64,000 nucleotides of DNA from Amphibalanus amphitrite (GCF_019059575.1 NW_024882029.1:372001-436000); one strand, 5' to 3'. Shown: positions 11,101 to 22,723, counted from the stretch's first letter. The notes: generated by a model not told the origin, from the sequence alone. Translations and numbers: made by a program.

Positions 11101-14100
11101 AATTCTGACGACCGGGGGAGGGGAGCGAGTATGTCGAGATCAAAAGGCATTTCGTCTTCGTCGTTTCTATAAGATGAAGCTTTATCGTTACAAGTTACTC
11201 GGCTCAGTAGTTTTAGTTAAATCCACCTATGCAAGTGCGTCGCCACGGATTTCTTACTTGGGGGGGGGGGGGGGGGCGGGCGTATCGACCGACTTAAAAA
11301 CACAGAAGTTGATATTGTTACCGCACTTTTAGCCTAATGCATTAGTAGCATACAGTAGCGATCTCTCTTATTGACCTGTTAACGAACCGGCGGCGCGAAG
11401 CGCTGCGAAAATTTGCAAAAAAAAAAAAAAACGTTTTTATGAATGATGTTCCACTTTTCACAGGCAAATATTTGCCTGGAGTGGTAGGCTGTGCCGCATC
11501 ACACGGGCTGAGTTCACAAATTATAACTTTGTCCTAATGCTCACAATCGACAGGCGCTTAATTGCGTGATAAACCGGGCACAACTAGCGCTCCAGTCAAC
11601 TGATAGCTTCTGAGGAGTGGATCATTCTGTAGTCGACTATACACTTTGGGAATTTTGATTCAATTTGACACGGTTGGTGTTATTACAGTCACGACCTTTC
11701 TTATTGATTGGTGCATGAATCGGAGGCGCGGAGCGCCGAGAAAATTTGCAAAAAGCATTTGTCAAAACACTGCTCCAAATCACAAATTTTACAACTCTTT
11801 TAGTATGGTAGTACAAGCCGGAGTTCCTTCACACTTCATAGTACACATATGAATTCCGATTCAATTTGACACGGTTGGTTGGTGTAATTACAGTCACGAT
11901 CTCGTATTGACCTGTACGTACACAAATTTGCAAAAAAAAAATCAAAACACAGAGGGCCTCCTCTCTACTGTGGGCCTCCTCTTTTCACAGGGCCTATCAA
12001 CTACAGAAGGCCTCCTCTCTACAGAGGACTTCCTTTCTACTGAGGGTCTATCTCTTTCAGAGGGCACCCTTTCTTCAGAGGACCTCCTCTCTGCAAAGGG
12101 CCTCCGGCCTCCTCTCTACTGAGGGAGTCCTCTCTACAGACGGCATCCTCTCTTCAGAGGGCCTCCTCTCTACAGCGGGCCTCCTCTCTTCAGAGGGCCT
12201 TCTGCTTTCAGGCGGTCTCCTTTCTACAGAGGGCCTCCTCTCTACACAGGGCCTTCTTTCTACAGATGGTCTCTTCTCTACAGAGGGCCTCCTTTCTACA
12301 GAGGGCCTCCTCTCTAAAGGGGCCTCCTCTCTACAGAGGGGCCTCCTCTCCTCTTACAGAGGGCCTCCTCTCTACTGAGGAGTCAGAGGGGCCCTAGCGG
12401 TCAGACACAGACACTAGCAGTTATTCACAGGAGGCCCCAGGAAGTAAGAAGGACCCTAGCTGTCAGGCTGGTCAGAGGCCCTGAATATCCTGACGTGATT
12501 TTTGGGATTCCCTTGAATTTCTTTCGCCTCCGACGTGATTTTGGCCCCGTGGCCTTCGGCCCACGGGGGCCTCCTGAAAACCCCGAGGGGGGGAGGGCAC
12601 CCCGTCCATCTTGGGTACGTCCCTGAACAATTGTCCTCATCGTTCGTCCTATCGTCCGAGTTCCACCCACATGGCCTTGCACCCATCCCTAAACAAACGG
12701 AACGAAGCTGTTAAGTGTGGCGCCTTTGTTTTGTTGTGTTTTTCTGCTTTCTGCGCCGCTTTAGCGTGCGTTCGGTATTCGGAAAATATAGTTTGGATAT
12801 TCTCGGCCGGAAAATTATTGGTGGGTGCCTATCTTCAACATGTCTCATTACCGCGATACCGAACGTAATCCCGATAATTATCGCTGATGCCGGATAATTT
12901 TCCCTGATTATCCGGGTGCCGAAGGCACGTATATAGTAACATCCAAAGGTTTTGTGCTGTATCGTCAGCTGATTATGCCTGCGATGGCGTCAAATTCCGT
13001 AAAAAGGATTTGGCCTTCTTCTGAAGGCGAGATATAAAAGATATCTTAGAAAAAAAAAGATGAAAAAACATTTAAAAGTTAGTGAACGTGAAATTTCTTT
13101 CACCAAATCCTTTTAAGATAATGCCAGTTTATTTTTATTCATTATGACGTTATCATTTTAAAGATTTGACATCATCATAAACATAATCAGCTGACGATAT
13201 TTCACCGGCCTTGATTTCACCTCTATTTTACTATTTATAGTCTTGTTACAAAAACGGTGTGACAACGTTCGGGAGGTGAGATAACCGTTCTTGTAAAATA
13301 CCGCAACGGCAACCGAAGTTGCTTGGTGACGCCTGCTGTACTGGTGTAACATGCTGACCAATTGATTATTTCAGGCTTGCTAAAACCACAGTTGATTTTT
13401 ATGTGTACCCTCCTGGTTTTGTTTTGCTAGTATGTTCTTTCCAATCACTCGAAAGTCATTTTATAAATTAAATTTACTCCCTCCATTGTAATGCACATTT
13501 TCAAAGCCCCCAGTTAGTTTTAAGGCCAAAATTGGGTAGTTAGTCGTAAAGCAGAGAGGCGCTTTACCGAGACTCCAGAGATGCTTTCTAATCGGACCAA
13601 ACCAAACAAAACCTAACCAAACCTAACCTTAACTCACCTACAACCTACAACCAAAAACATGCAACCTACAACCTAAAATCTACCACCTAAAACCTAAAAC
13701 CTATACCCTACAGCCTAACCTACAGCGCATCTCCTTGGTTGCAAAAAGAAGTGTGACGCCTGCTTTACTACTACCCAAAATTGTAACTTTGCCAAATTGA
13801 GCTTTCTTTAATTTGTCCATATTGTATAATGTTGGGGGGGGGGGGCTGCCTGGCAAGTTGGGGGGGCTGACCAGCAGGTTGGGGGGGCTGAAGCCCCCCC
13901 CAACTGTATAGGATCCTACGCCCCTGCTGCCCAGCCGCAAAATCCAGTATTTCATGAAAATTCGTCGGCATACCAGGCCCCAGCCCGTGCACGAATTGAA
14001 AGGCGGGACCGTGCCACGACCGCCTACCTTGTAGAGCTGCGGGTCAAGCTTGAAGTCCCTGGACATGAAGAACTGAATCTGCAGCAGCACCTGCTCGCAG

Positions 14101-17100
14101 GCGGGCGTCATCGCCTCCGTGCCGACCGCCTCGGCCAGACAGGACAACATCCTGACCGGCATGATAGGTCAGGGGTCAGATAGGGTCAGCATCCTTATCG
14201 GAACACGTTAGAGGCACAGGTCAGATCGCGTCAGCAATCAGCATCCTGAACGGAACACGTCGGGACATAGGACGTCAGATCTGGTAAGACTTTCGACAAC
14301 TCATGAAATTAGGAGTCAGAGAACACTGAAGGGGCCAAGCATGTCAGGACGTGACTGGTACTTCATCGATCAAGGAAACCACAAATAATGCACCCATTCC
14401 CACATAACAGTCCCTTCTCCTCGGTTCCAGTCTGCAGACAGTGCCGGCCACTCCTCTCGATCCCACCCCGTGTCTCCGCTCCGTCCGTCCCGTCAGCCCC
14501 ACTCACTCTCCGGGATCGGCGTCCGCGCACGCCTCTCTGGCGACTGGCGAGCAGGCCTGGCGTAGTACAGGGTCCACGTTCCACTGGTCGGCCACCTCGA
14601 CTACCGTCAGCAGGTCCTCCACCTGAGCGGAATGGTGGGGGGGGGGGGCCTCACTGTCAGCAGGTCCTCCACCTCAGCGGAACGGCGGGGGGGGGGGCTT
14701 CACTCTCAGCTGGTCATCCACCTGAGCGGAATGGCGGGGGGGGGGGCTTCACTCTCAGCTGGTCATCCACCTGAGCGGAATGGCGGGGGGCGTCACTGTC
14801 AGTAGGTCATCCACCTGAGCGGAACGGCGAGGGGGGGGGGGCGTCATTGTCAGCAGGTCCTCCAGCTGAGCGGAATGGCGGGGGGGGGGGGGGCGTCACT
14901 GTCAGCTGGTCCTCCACCTGAGCGGAATGGCGGGGGGGGGGGCGTCAGCAGGTCCTCCACCTGAGCGGAATGGCGGGGGGCGTCATTGTCAGCAGGTCCT
15001 CCAGCTGAGCGGAATGGCGGGGGGGCGTCACTCTCAGCTGGTCCTCCACCTGAGCGGAACGGCGGGGGGGGAAGGGGGCGTCACCGTCAGTAGGTCATCC
15101 ACCTGAGCGGAACGGCGAGGGGGGGCGTCATTGTCAGTAGGTCCTCCACCTGAGCGGAATGGCGGGGGGGGGGGGCTTCACTCTCAGCTGGTCATCCACC
15201 TGAGCGGAATGGCGGGGGGGGCTTCACTCTCAGCTGGTCATCCACCTGAGCGGAATGGCGGGGGGCGTCACTGTCAGTAGGTCATCCACCTGAGCGGAAC
15301 GGCGAGGGGGGGGGCGTCATTGTCAGCAGGTCCTCCAGCTGAGCGGAATGGCGGGGGGGGGGGGGCGTCACTGTCAGCAGGTCCTCCACCTGAGCGGAAT
15401 GGCGAGGGGGCGTCACTCTCAGCAGGTCCTCCACCTGAGCGGAACGGCGGGGGGGGGGGGGGCGTCACTGTCAGTAGGTCCTCCAGCTGAGCGGAATGGC
15501 GGGGGGGGGGCGTCACTGTCAGCTGGTCCTCCACCTGAGCGGAATGGCGGGGGGGGGGGGCGTCAGCAGGTCCTCCACCTGAGCGGAACGGCGGGGGCGT
15601 CACACCCACTGGGCCTGTATACGGCAGATGGGGAGGTGAAGGAACCTGAACGCTCATCGCGCCTCCACAGGAACAGATACTGAGCTGAGGACCTTGAAAC
15701 AATCGATGACTTGGTCATTGGTGTATCATCGTACTCAGTACGCACTCTAGCTTCTGCATATATCTGACTAAAACTATTATGTTAATAACCAGTTTGAAAT
15801 ATCATAACTGGTAAAACAAATAACATATTTGATAATTTCCGACATGCTCTCCATACAGTCGATGCCTCTGTCCATGAGGTGTATCTCGCCCCTATACCTA
15901 TTCCCGGGAATAGCCTTGCCCCGGGTGTCGCTGCCTCTCACCCCATACCTATCCTCGTGAGCGGCCCCATCACCTCCATGCATCTCAGTCTCTGTCTCCG
16001 TATTTACCTGCCGCTGGCACTGCGCCGAGACCAGCTGCTCCTCGGCAAAGTGGGCCGGGTTGGAGTGCATCATCAGACAGTGGATCACCTTGCCGTTCTT
16101 GTTCTGCGTCTCCTCCTCGCAGAGACGCGGGATGTCCTCAGCACAGGCCACTGGTAGGGAAGGAGAGAGGCGGGTCAGTGGTCGCAGAGACGCGGGATGT
16201 CCTCAGCACAGGCCACTGGTAGGGAAGGAGAGAGGCGGGTCAGTGGTCGCAGAGACGCGGGATGTCCTCAGCACAGGCCACTGGTAGGGAAGGAGAGAGG
16301 CGGGTCAGTGGTCGCAGAGACGCGGGATGTCCTCGGCACAGGCCACTGGTAGGGAAGGAGAGAGTCGGGTCAGTGGTCGCAGAGACGCGGGATGTCATCA
16401 GCACAGGCCACTGATTATACACGTGGGGAGAGGGGGCAGAGTTGATCCTCAGATGGTTCAACTTCACACCCATCCTAGCGCTCGGACACTGACCAACCGG
16501 ACAGCTGGGAGAGTGAGCCTGAGTGGATTTAAAACTCAGGTGGCTGGGTAGTGAGTAATGCTGAGACTGCTGAGTAGTGCCCCTTCTGCTGCAAGGGGCA
16601 CTTTTACTTGCTTATTTATATTCGAAATATCTCCGTGGGTCTGGACACGCCAGAAAAGCAAGAGAGAGAAGAGAGAAATGGTTTAGGGAGTGTGAGCCTA
16701 CTTACTGACGACCTCCGGAGAGATACTGAAGTCCTCCATGAGGGCGCGCCGGTGGTCGGTCACCTGCTGAAGACACTCTCCGCTGACAGTGTGACCTGAG
16801 GAAACAATCGGACATAAATCTGTGTGATAACGTGCTGGAGACAGGGTGGCAGGGTGACTAAGACAAAACAGTCTCATACACACCGAGTTATAACGTCCTC
16901 GAGACACGTCTTCACATAGACCCACAGTCACACTCCCCTAACAGGGTGACCTGAGACACGAATCATCAGCGGGCTGTCACACACTCCCAGCCTTTCTCTC
17001 GCCGTACCTGACTTCTGATGATCCTCCAGACAAAGCAGCACGAACGACAGTTTGACCGAGTGTGCGGCCGCCGTGTCCGAGGGCTGGCCGCCGGCCTGGT

Positions 17101-20100
17101 GGCAGCCGCTCGCCGCCAGCTCCGGTTTGCACGCCTTTCGCAGTCGCTTGTCCACCTTGTAGTCGACAGCGGTCATCTTTTGGCGGCGGGTCAGTTGCTG
17201 ACGACACTGCGGGCGGAGAAGGACGACGGTCAAAAAGAGCGACAGCCGTCTTCCACAAACACACTCAGATATCACGATTGAGTAGAGAAGGGTAATCACT
17301 TCAGAGAGAATCAACGCTAGGGATTAGGGAGGATACCAACCGGGGTCTTACGAGTTCGGCATGACCACAACTAGCGAACATCCCCGCCGCATCGTCACAA
17401 GACACCAGCGGCTGAGGCGTTCCTACCCTCTTGCTCATCTCCTGTTCCATTTTGTGGTGAAGCAGACACTGGTAGACCTTGCCGTTTCCGGAGACGATAT
17501 TGGCGCAGAAGCGCTCCCGGTCGTCGCGACAGGCAAAGTAGAGCGGTCGGTCCATGTGATAATCCTCGGCCTGCAGCTCGGCAACGCGCAGCACCTGGCA
17601 GAAGGCAGGGTAAATAACGTGGATAACTCCGCAATATGGACGGGCGGACAGACGGAACAAGCATACGGGGATTCTAAAATAATGAAAAAGAGCATTACGT
17701 GTGGGGCAGACGGATTAGGCAGCTCAGCGATACAGGCACACAGGAAGATGAGACGGCCAGTTGGGTAAAATATACGCAATACCGATACACGAGGGCGGTA
17801 CAAAATGCCCATTGCCCAAATACTTTGCACACATCGCCACCGCGGAAGAAAATTTCATACTTGCACTACTGATATTACATGTAAGGGACCTTGATACCAA
17901 ATTCAAACTCAAACATTGTTTCACACATGAACCTGCGATGCATCTACATGCCACAAACTGAGAAACTCTGCAATAGCTCTCACGTGGTGCGGGTGTCATG
18001 TCCTAGCCCCTGATGTTTCCCGCTCTCCCATCGGACGTGTTTCCATACCTGGAGTTTGCAGCTATCCGACAGCTCGTCCATGTGTGACGAGACACACTCG
18101 ATTGTCTTCCCCTGGCTGTGGACATTCTGTGAAAAACAGACACACAGTGAGCAGCGGCACTACCCGCGGCGATCAACTCTTCTGTGGCGCCCAGATCCGA
18201 AACATCACCCGCATCAATGTATTATAAATGCCGTAATTATTCCTTAATTTCATACTTTGTAGAATCTATAGCGTGGCAGCTGTCACGTTCATACTATCGA
18301 AATCAATGTGCCTATTGTGTGTCAATGTCAACTGCACCGAACGATCTAAACCAGGTCTACCCCCATATTAAAGGGACCCTCCCACCTTAACATTAGTTTT
18401 GAGTTGAGATAGCCAAGTTTGCGGCCAGGCTCAGAAACCACCATTTATCCTGGTCGCAACCCCCGCAGCTTTATGGTGTTCAAGAAATTTCTTCCCTTTA
18501 CTTGCAGGGTGGGACCAGCGTGGTCCCTATCTCTTAACCATTACGGGAATCTGATGACGTCATCAGGCTTTCGAACGTCCGTTAAATGTTTGACTAAAAC
18601 GTTTTGTAGCACGTGGTGGTATATGCTGCTTTGCGCGCAACAAATGCCGCACTTTCAAATAAAGTCGCTAGGAACAGCGGAGATCCCAAAAAGTAAACAA
18701 AAGTAAAAGTCTAATATCTTGAAAACCGGTGAATATTTTTCGATGAAATTTGGTAGATATTCGTTTTTGCTCTTTCTGAACCGAGCGACATCACTTTCAT
18801 GCCAATTCATTAACTTTTTTGAAGGTGGGAGGGTCCCTTTAACTAACGGTTCCGCAGCCAACCTGAAACACGAGTCACGACCATATCAGAACTGCAGCCC
18901 GAGCGGAGCCTGTCTCCTTGCCCGAGCTGGCCCAGCTTTACCTCGTCATCATCCTCGAGTCGGCCGCACTGATGCTTGTCGATGTCGGGCCCGCAGTCCT
19001 GCGCGAACTTGTAAATCATCCGATAGTCGGAGAAAATCATTACGCTCAGGTTCTCCAGGAACTCGGCACACTCTGCGGGTAGGAATCGACCACGCCAGGT
19101 TTCGTCAGACATAGTGAGAATTACCAGCAACACTTTGCAAACTTATTGAATATTTTGTAGGTGAGGTTTTCCGGCACTTTGTGGGGATTCACTCACATCA
19201 TCAAAATAAACTGACACGTCATGTTACCATCAACCTCTATGCTACCTTCAGTCACAGTATACCACTTCAGCCACCTATCAAACGTCATGTGGCGTCAATT
19301 TCACGCCACAAAACACAAACACACACACACACAAACACACAGACGCACAAACACACATACCATCGTCCTCGACATCGTCCAGGTGTTCCATGACGCAGGA
19401 GACGTAGTGGCCCGGCTGGGGGTCGGAGCGGTCACAGTTCTTAAACTGCTCCTTGGAACACGCTGTGTCAACTGCTCGTGCCAGACTGGTGCTGCGCGTT
19501 AGGTTGTGACGCAGCTGCCACAAAACCTGTGGGTAGACGGTAGCGCACGGGTCACCATCAGGCAGACAGGCACAAGATGCTAGGCATTTCTGCGAATATT
19601 CAGCAGTCACTCGGAATTGGCTTGTGGGGTTGTGAACTGCTCACTAAACCGTGGGCAAACATTTCTCACTGCTCGTTTTACTTTAGCAGGAAATGTGTTT
19701 CATGGAACATGAAAACATGCTTCAGCTGTCCCAAGGCAGGAAAGTACACGACATTGGACAAATGAGATAACATGAACAAAACTGAATGACAGCCGTCATG
19801 TCCACTTTCCAATCATCCAAAGGACATGGACCATATAACTTAAATGTACTTGAAATAATCCAGCGAACTTGCAGCTCTTCTTTAGGTCCATGTAATAATT
19901 CGGTAATAATTCGACTGGAAAACGCTTAGCATATCAACATGGAATATATAGTCTACGACATATATGTCGTAGACTATATATTCCGTGATATCAATGAACG
20001 GATTACGGGGAAAAAAGTTTTGTGCCGAACGGCGGTCACCGTTGACACCGTTCGGTCAATGGACTGACGGTAAATCATCGAATAGCCGTGGCGGCGCAAG

Positions 20101-21319
20101 TCCAGGAAAGAGGAATGCCTTTTCCGGATATGGGTTTATGAACGACTCTTATATCATTCAACACAGGCATGCTTATTTCAGACGTGGTTAAGCCAAGACC
20201 ACGATAATGCCAAAAGGGAACAGCCCATTTTACCATTACCATTGCATGCAAGCATTTCGTCCATGATAGGATGCTCTTATGCAACTGTAACAGTATGCAA
20301 TCATGGACCAAAATGCGACAATCTGCCCGCTGTGTTCAACAAAACCATAGGAAAGCGTGCACCTCGATCCACCGGCGGCTGCCGGCGGCGCTGGACATCG
20401 GCACGTGAGTGGTCCGCTGGGTGTCACGGCGGACACGTGACGTTCGTGACACCGTGACACGGCGCCGCGTCACGACACGAGTGACAGGCGACCGGAGAGG
20501 GCCGGGAGCGGGAGGGCCGGGGCTCAGGAGAGAGGACAGGTCCAAGAGAAAGGACATGACTAGGAGAGAGCACAGGGCCGAAAGGTCGGGGGAGGGGGAG
20601 GGGGGGACGAGCCGAGCCAGCATCCTCACTTGACGCGACTCCTGTCATCTCTGTCGCAAAATTTGGTAACATTGCGGACAAGAAAGGCCGTATCTACTTA
20701 CATGATGACATTCCTTTGACACACCAGCATCCTCCTGCTCCTCCTGGAACAAAACAAAACAAACGACACTCAGCCAAAACATCCTGAAGTGCACCTTTGT
20801 AAAGTGCAGACAAATGATGGCACGAACAATCCATCTCACCTGGCTATTTTTCACAGCTAGAACACTTTTCACGCAGAAAGGCCCTCGCTGTGATTTGAGA
20901 AACTCAGTGTATTGATCTAAATGCTAAGTTAATAATGAACATTGCTTAATTCTTTAAAGGTTAACAGCTGTTGGATGTCCATATGATTGTAATTTACTAT
21001 AAAAAGTCTTACGATACATTTATACCGTAACGACGCAACATCACCGTGCAGGTATTCTTACCTGTTGATCGAGCAGGCAACCAATCACATCGATGTTTGG
21101 GGTTTTATCATTGAGCGTGATGCTTTTGTCTTCGGCACAGATCCTGTGTATGTCCGCGGCACAGGCCGGGTGTCTGATCAGCCGTATTCCCAGCATATCG
21201 TGCTCCGCTTCCAGCTGCGCGTCACTCGCTGGTGGTGCCGTAGTTGGTGCAGCGATGTTCCCGGCTGCATTCAGCGCCAGAGTCAGCAAAACCAGCTGAC
21301 AAAAGCCAAGAGACCCCAT
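5169..21319 (-). CDS. GLG1: Golgi apparatus protein 1 (cysteine-rich FGF receptor), 21 coding exons
   Basis: GLG1 is a type I membrane sialoglycoprotein of the Golgi that binds FGFs and E-selectin through tandem Cys-rich GLG1 repeats. Coding exons in transcription order: 21062-21319, 20702-20743, 19361-19526, 18942-19072, 18049-18126, 17427-17594, 17008-17206, 16706-16795, 16008-16150, 14507-14622, 14028-14151, 9705-9851, 8958-9127, 8591-8708, 7858-8060, 7439-7529, 6940-7062, 6530-6724, 6403-6435, 5580-6173, 5169-5336. Phases join throughout and give about 1118 aa (vertebrate GLG1 about 1180). It starts with a signal peptide (MGSLGFCQLVLLTLALNAAG). The luminal part has about 15 repeats of the type C...D(Y/F)xLxxxLxxAC..D...C. 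Conserved blocks include LYFACRDDRERFC and IFSDYRMIYKF. One TM helix (YFVILAFGILIVMFFGG) and a short basic tail follow. Least certain are micro-exon 6403-6435 and the acceptor at 6173, which end in AAG; cross-species repeat spacing supports them. Three exon starts are tandemly duplicated in the introns. Confidence 0.95.
8038..8137 (-). repeat. Tandem duplication of a GLG1 exon start plus acceptor
   Basis: The segment GTCACCACCGGCCTCGACGT, continuing GTTTCTG, occurs at about 8038-8063 and again at 8110-8137. On the gene strand it is an acceptor ...CAG followed by AAACACGTCGAGGCCGGTGG, the first codons of exon 7858-8060 (KHVEAGGD). The gene-proximal copy has a run of C as polypyrimidine tract. 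The distal copy has CCGCCCCTCAG. Only the proximal copy is joined to the exon body. Confidence 0.8.
9128..9704. other. GLG1 intron rich in AGGTCA-like sites
   Basis: This intron contains many loosely repeated GGTCAGAGAGGTCA-type units (about 9220-9340 and 9538-9575), a degenerate tandem repeat of period roughly 10-20 bp. AGGTCA is the nuclear-receptor half-site. Here the repeats look like simple-sequence drift, not ordered response elements. Confidence 0.4.
11950..12390. repeat. Minisatellite, 18 bp unit AGAGGGCCTCCTCTCTAC
   Basis: About two dozen degenerate copies of AGAGGGCCTCCTCTCTAC run head to tail. Two stray copies lie at 10990-11020 (CTCTCTACAGGGCGCCTC). Because 18 is a multiple of three, part of it is open on the plus strand (repeats of LLSTEG at 11907-12122). 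The frame breaks at indels and there is no sign that it is a gene. Confidence 0.85.
12962..13197. mobile_element. MITE with TA target duplication
   Basis: Ends TCGTCAGCTGATTATG (left) and CATAATCAGCTGACGA (right) are perfect inverted repeats of 16 bp. Each is flanked by TA (12960-12961 and 13198-13199). The 236 bp interior is AT-rich with no coding capacity. A TA duplication is the mark of Tc1/mariner-type transposition. Confidence 0.75.
13600..13722. repeat. CCTAA-rich low-complexity tract
   Basis: Degenerate units AACCTAACC, AACCTACAAC and ACCTAAAACC run for about 120 bp. The ancestral arthropod telomere unit is CCTAA/TTAGG, so this could be a decayed interstitial telomeric tract or ordinary A/C-rich simple sequence. 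The units are too degenerate to decide. Confidence 0.4.
14606..15598 (-). repeat. Minisatellite of about 21 copies of a GLG1 exon start and acceptor
   Basis: The unit, read on the plus strand, is CAGCAGGTCCTCCACCTGAG, then CGGAATGGCG, a variable run of G and CGTCACTGT; length 45-60 bp. On the gene strand each unit is an oligo-C tract, GCCATTCCGCTCAG (a 3' splice site) and GTGGAGGACCTGCTGACAGT (first codons, VEDLLTV). The copy at 14606-14630 is the true start of exon 14507-14622; about 20 more follow upstream in the intron. Copies differ mainly in G-run length (about 5 to 14) and in CTGCTGAC versus CAGCTGAG or CTACTGAC. Confidence 0.9.
16113..16415 (-). repeat. Five copies of a GLG1 exon start and acceptor, 65 bp period
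   Basis: The block CGCAGAGACGCGGGATGTCC, TCAGCACAGGCCACTGGTAG, GGAAGGAGAG is repeated with an exact 65 bp period (GCACAGGCC at 16141, 16206, 16271, 16336 and 16401). On the gene strand it reads CCTACCAG, then TGGCCTGTGCTGAGGACATC, CCGCGTCTCTGCGA, the acceptor and first codons (MACAEDIPRLC) of exon 16008-16150. The last copy (16378-16415) diverges into unique sequence after the acceptor. 65 is not a multiple of three, so using distal acceptors would shift the frame. Confidence 0.92.
18372..18838. mobile_element. piggyBac-like MITE (family also at 61.5 kb)
   Basis: Ends AGGGACCCTCCCACCTTAAC and ...TTGAAGGTGGGAGGGTCCCT are inverted repeats of about 17 bp. Each is flanked by TTAA (18368-18371 and 18839-18842), the target duplication of piggyBac transposases. 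A second copy with the same ends and interior is at 61470-61947. No transposase is present. It lies in the GLG1 intron between exons 18942-19072 and 18049-18126. Confidence 0.85.
19316..19352. repeat. (CA)n microsatellite beside a GLG1 donor
   Basis: An imperfect (CA)n tract of about 35 bp runs up to the splice donor of exon 19361-19526 (gene strand GATG/GTATGTGTGT). The gene strand therefore has a GT/TG-rich stretch right after the donor. Confidence 0.8.
19941..19984. repeat. Perfect 44 bp palindrome
   Basis: GGAATATATAGTCTACGACA then TATATGTCGTAGACTATATATTCC: positions 19941-19962 are the exact reverse complement of 19963-19984, with no spacer. Weaker symmetry (ATATCAACAT / GTGATATCAATG) continues outside. 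It lies in a GLG1 intron. It could be the fused ends of a small element. Confidence 0.95.
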
Positions 21320-21681
21320 CCTTCACCAAGTCTTCCAGGGAACCAGGAATGGCTGAACACCTGTAGAGCAGAGACCAAGGGATGTTTGTCATAGTTTTAA
21401 ACAGACAAAATAGCAAGCTAGCAAGGACTTAAATATTTGAGGGGGAGGAGTACATAACACTTGAGCCTTGAGCATATGTGGGCTTACTGCTGCACTCATT
21501 TTTCATCCCAAAAGCCGCTACCTTACTGGCATATGGTTTGATAAGCTTAATCAACATGACACCGACATACACCCGACATACGACATACACCGACATACAT
21601 GACACCAACATACGCTGAGTCTCGATTCCGGCCAAACATGGTCTCGAGAAACAGATCACAGGTCAAAGGTCATTAGGGTCA
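21320..21681. other. GLG1 5' flank
   Basis: Upstream of the GLG1 ATG (21317-21319). No upstream coding exon is seen. A 5'UTR exon may lie here but cannot be placed. Short CGACATACAC repeats occur at 21565-21610. Confidence 0.4.
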
Positions 21682-21925
21682 GGGCTGCGGAGTCGATGGA
21701 TTTACGGCGACTCCGACTCCAACTCCGACTCCAGCTTTCAAAAACCAACTCCGACTCCAACTCCGACTCCGGGCATAAATGTCGACTCCGATCGACTCCA
21801 ACTCCCGACTCCGACTCCGCACACCTGGCAGGGCTGCGGAGTCGACAGATTTTCGGTGACTCCGACTCCGACTCCGGTCAAAACTGTCGACTCCGACCGA
21901 CTCCGACTCCGACTCCGCAGCCCTG
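21682..21925. mobile_element. Repeat family with GGGCTGCGGAGTCG ends, two units
   Basis: Two adjacent units begin GGGCTGCGGAGTCGA (21682 and 21834). The second ends in its inverse, GACTCCGCAGCCCTG, at about 21925. The body is tandem GACTCC hexamers. Diverged copies occur at 22479-22723 and 60737-60992. The inverted ends and dispersed copies suggest a MITE-like element whose body is a simple repeat. I see no consistent target duplication. Confidence 0.7.
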
Positions 21926-22478
21926 ATTAGGGTCAAGGTCATTGAATTTTCTGGGTAGGTGTAAAACTGGTCAAAACGTGGGTATTGAAAGTTACGTCAA
22001 GATCGGCCGCTTTTTGCACGAGTCATTCACAAAAAACCGAGGGGATTCGTTTGACTCCACAGTCCACATAAGTGTGAGGGTTAATTTTGCAGGTGAGTTG
22101 TGAACCTAATAAAGTCAACTGCATTCATAAACCGAGCTTATCAGGCCCGACTGAACCTGCTCCTGATATTGATGTACACTGTGAAGGTTAGGTCTTCTAT
22201 GACAGAATTTGCTGACTTTGGTTTTGAATGCATCCAACCTTTTTAACACTGCCTCACTCATCCCACAATGCTTCAGTTCATTGTGGCTGTGCCCGGTGCC
22301 AAGTGTGGAAGTTAAACGTGAAGCGCTATGTGCCAGGCATACCAATTACTTATTACTGACACAGGACATGCATTCCTACTTGTCATGCATGCACTCTCAT
22401 CTAACAGGCATCAGCCGAGCCTTAACTTGCCACGTCTCAATCAGATTCTCACACTGTCGCCTTGCACCCTGGCATGGG

Positions 22479-22723
22479 CTGCAGAGTCTGAGTTGGTTAG
22501 AGTCAACAATTCTGACCAGAGTCTAAGTGTATTTTACAAACTGGATCTTAAGTTTGAGTCAGAGTCACCAAAAACCTGTCAACTCCGCAGATCTGCCGAG
22601 TCAAATTCAGACTTGGAGTTGGTCAGAGTTGACAGTTCTGCCTGGAGTCAGAGTTGATTTTTGAAAGCCAGGGTTAGAGTCAGAGTCTGGGTCACCAAAA
22701 CTTCATTGACTCTGCAGCCCTGA
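22479..22723. repeat. Diverged copy of the GGGCTGC(A/G)GAGTC repeat
   Basis: It begins GGGCTGCAGAGTCTGAGTTG and ends ACTCTGCAGCCCTG, with GAGTCAGAGT-type units inside. It has the same organisation as 21682-21925 but many transitions. Confidence 0.65.

Larger units (their letters stand above)
9852..14027. other. Large GLG1 intron (4.2 kb) filled with repeats
   Basis: No exon is seen. The intron holds several oligo-G runs (9866, 10230, 10280, 10957, 11053, 11261 and 13833 regions) and an 18 bp minisatellite (11950-12390). It also holds a TA-flanked MITE (12962-13197), CCTAA-rich low-complexity sequence (13600-13720) and two copies of one repeat. That repeat is GGGGTGTAGGATCGCAAAAT... at about 10150-10200 and, inverted, ...GGATCCTACGCCCCTGCTGC at about 13890-13935. 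It is marked by a G-run next to GGCTGAACCCC/GGCTGAAGCCCC. Confidence 0.6.

Noticed and set aside
11907..12122. Open frame with LLSTEG repeats
   Set aside because: The 18 bp minisatellite is in frame by virtue of its period; it starts in A-rich non-coding sequence and breaks at the first indel.
13600..13722. Interstitial telomere repeat
   Set aside because: CCTAA motifs are present but no uninterrupted run of three or more units exists, so simple A/C-rich sequence explains it as well.
15274..15702. 142-codon Pro/Gly-rich minus-strand frame
   Set aside because: It reads through the exon-start minisatellite. The poly-Pro comes from C runs and the frame changes between copies.
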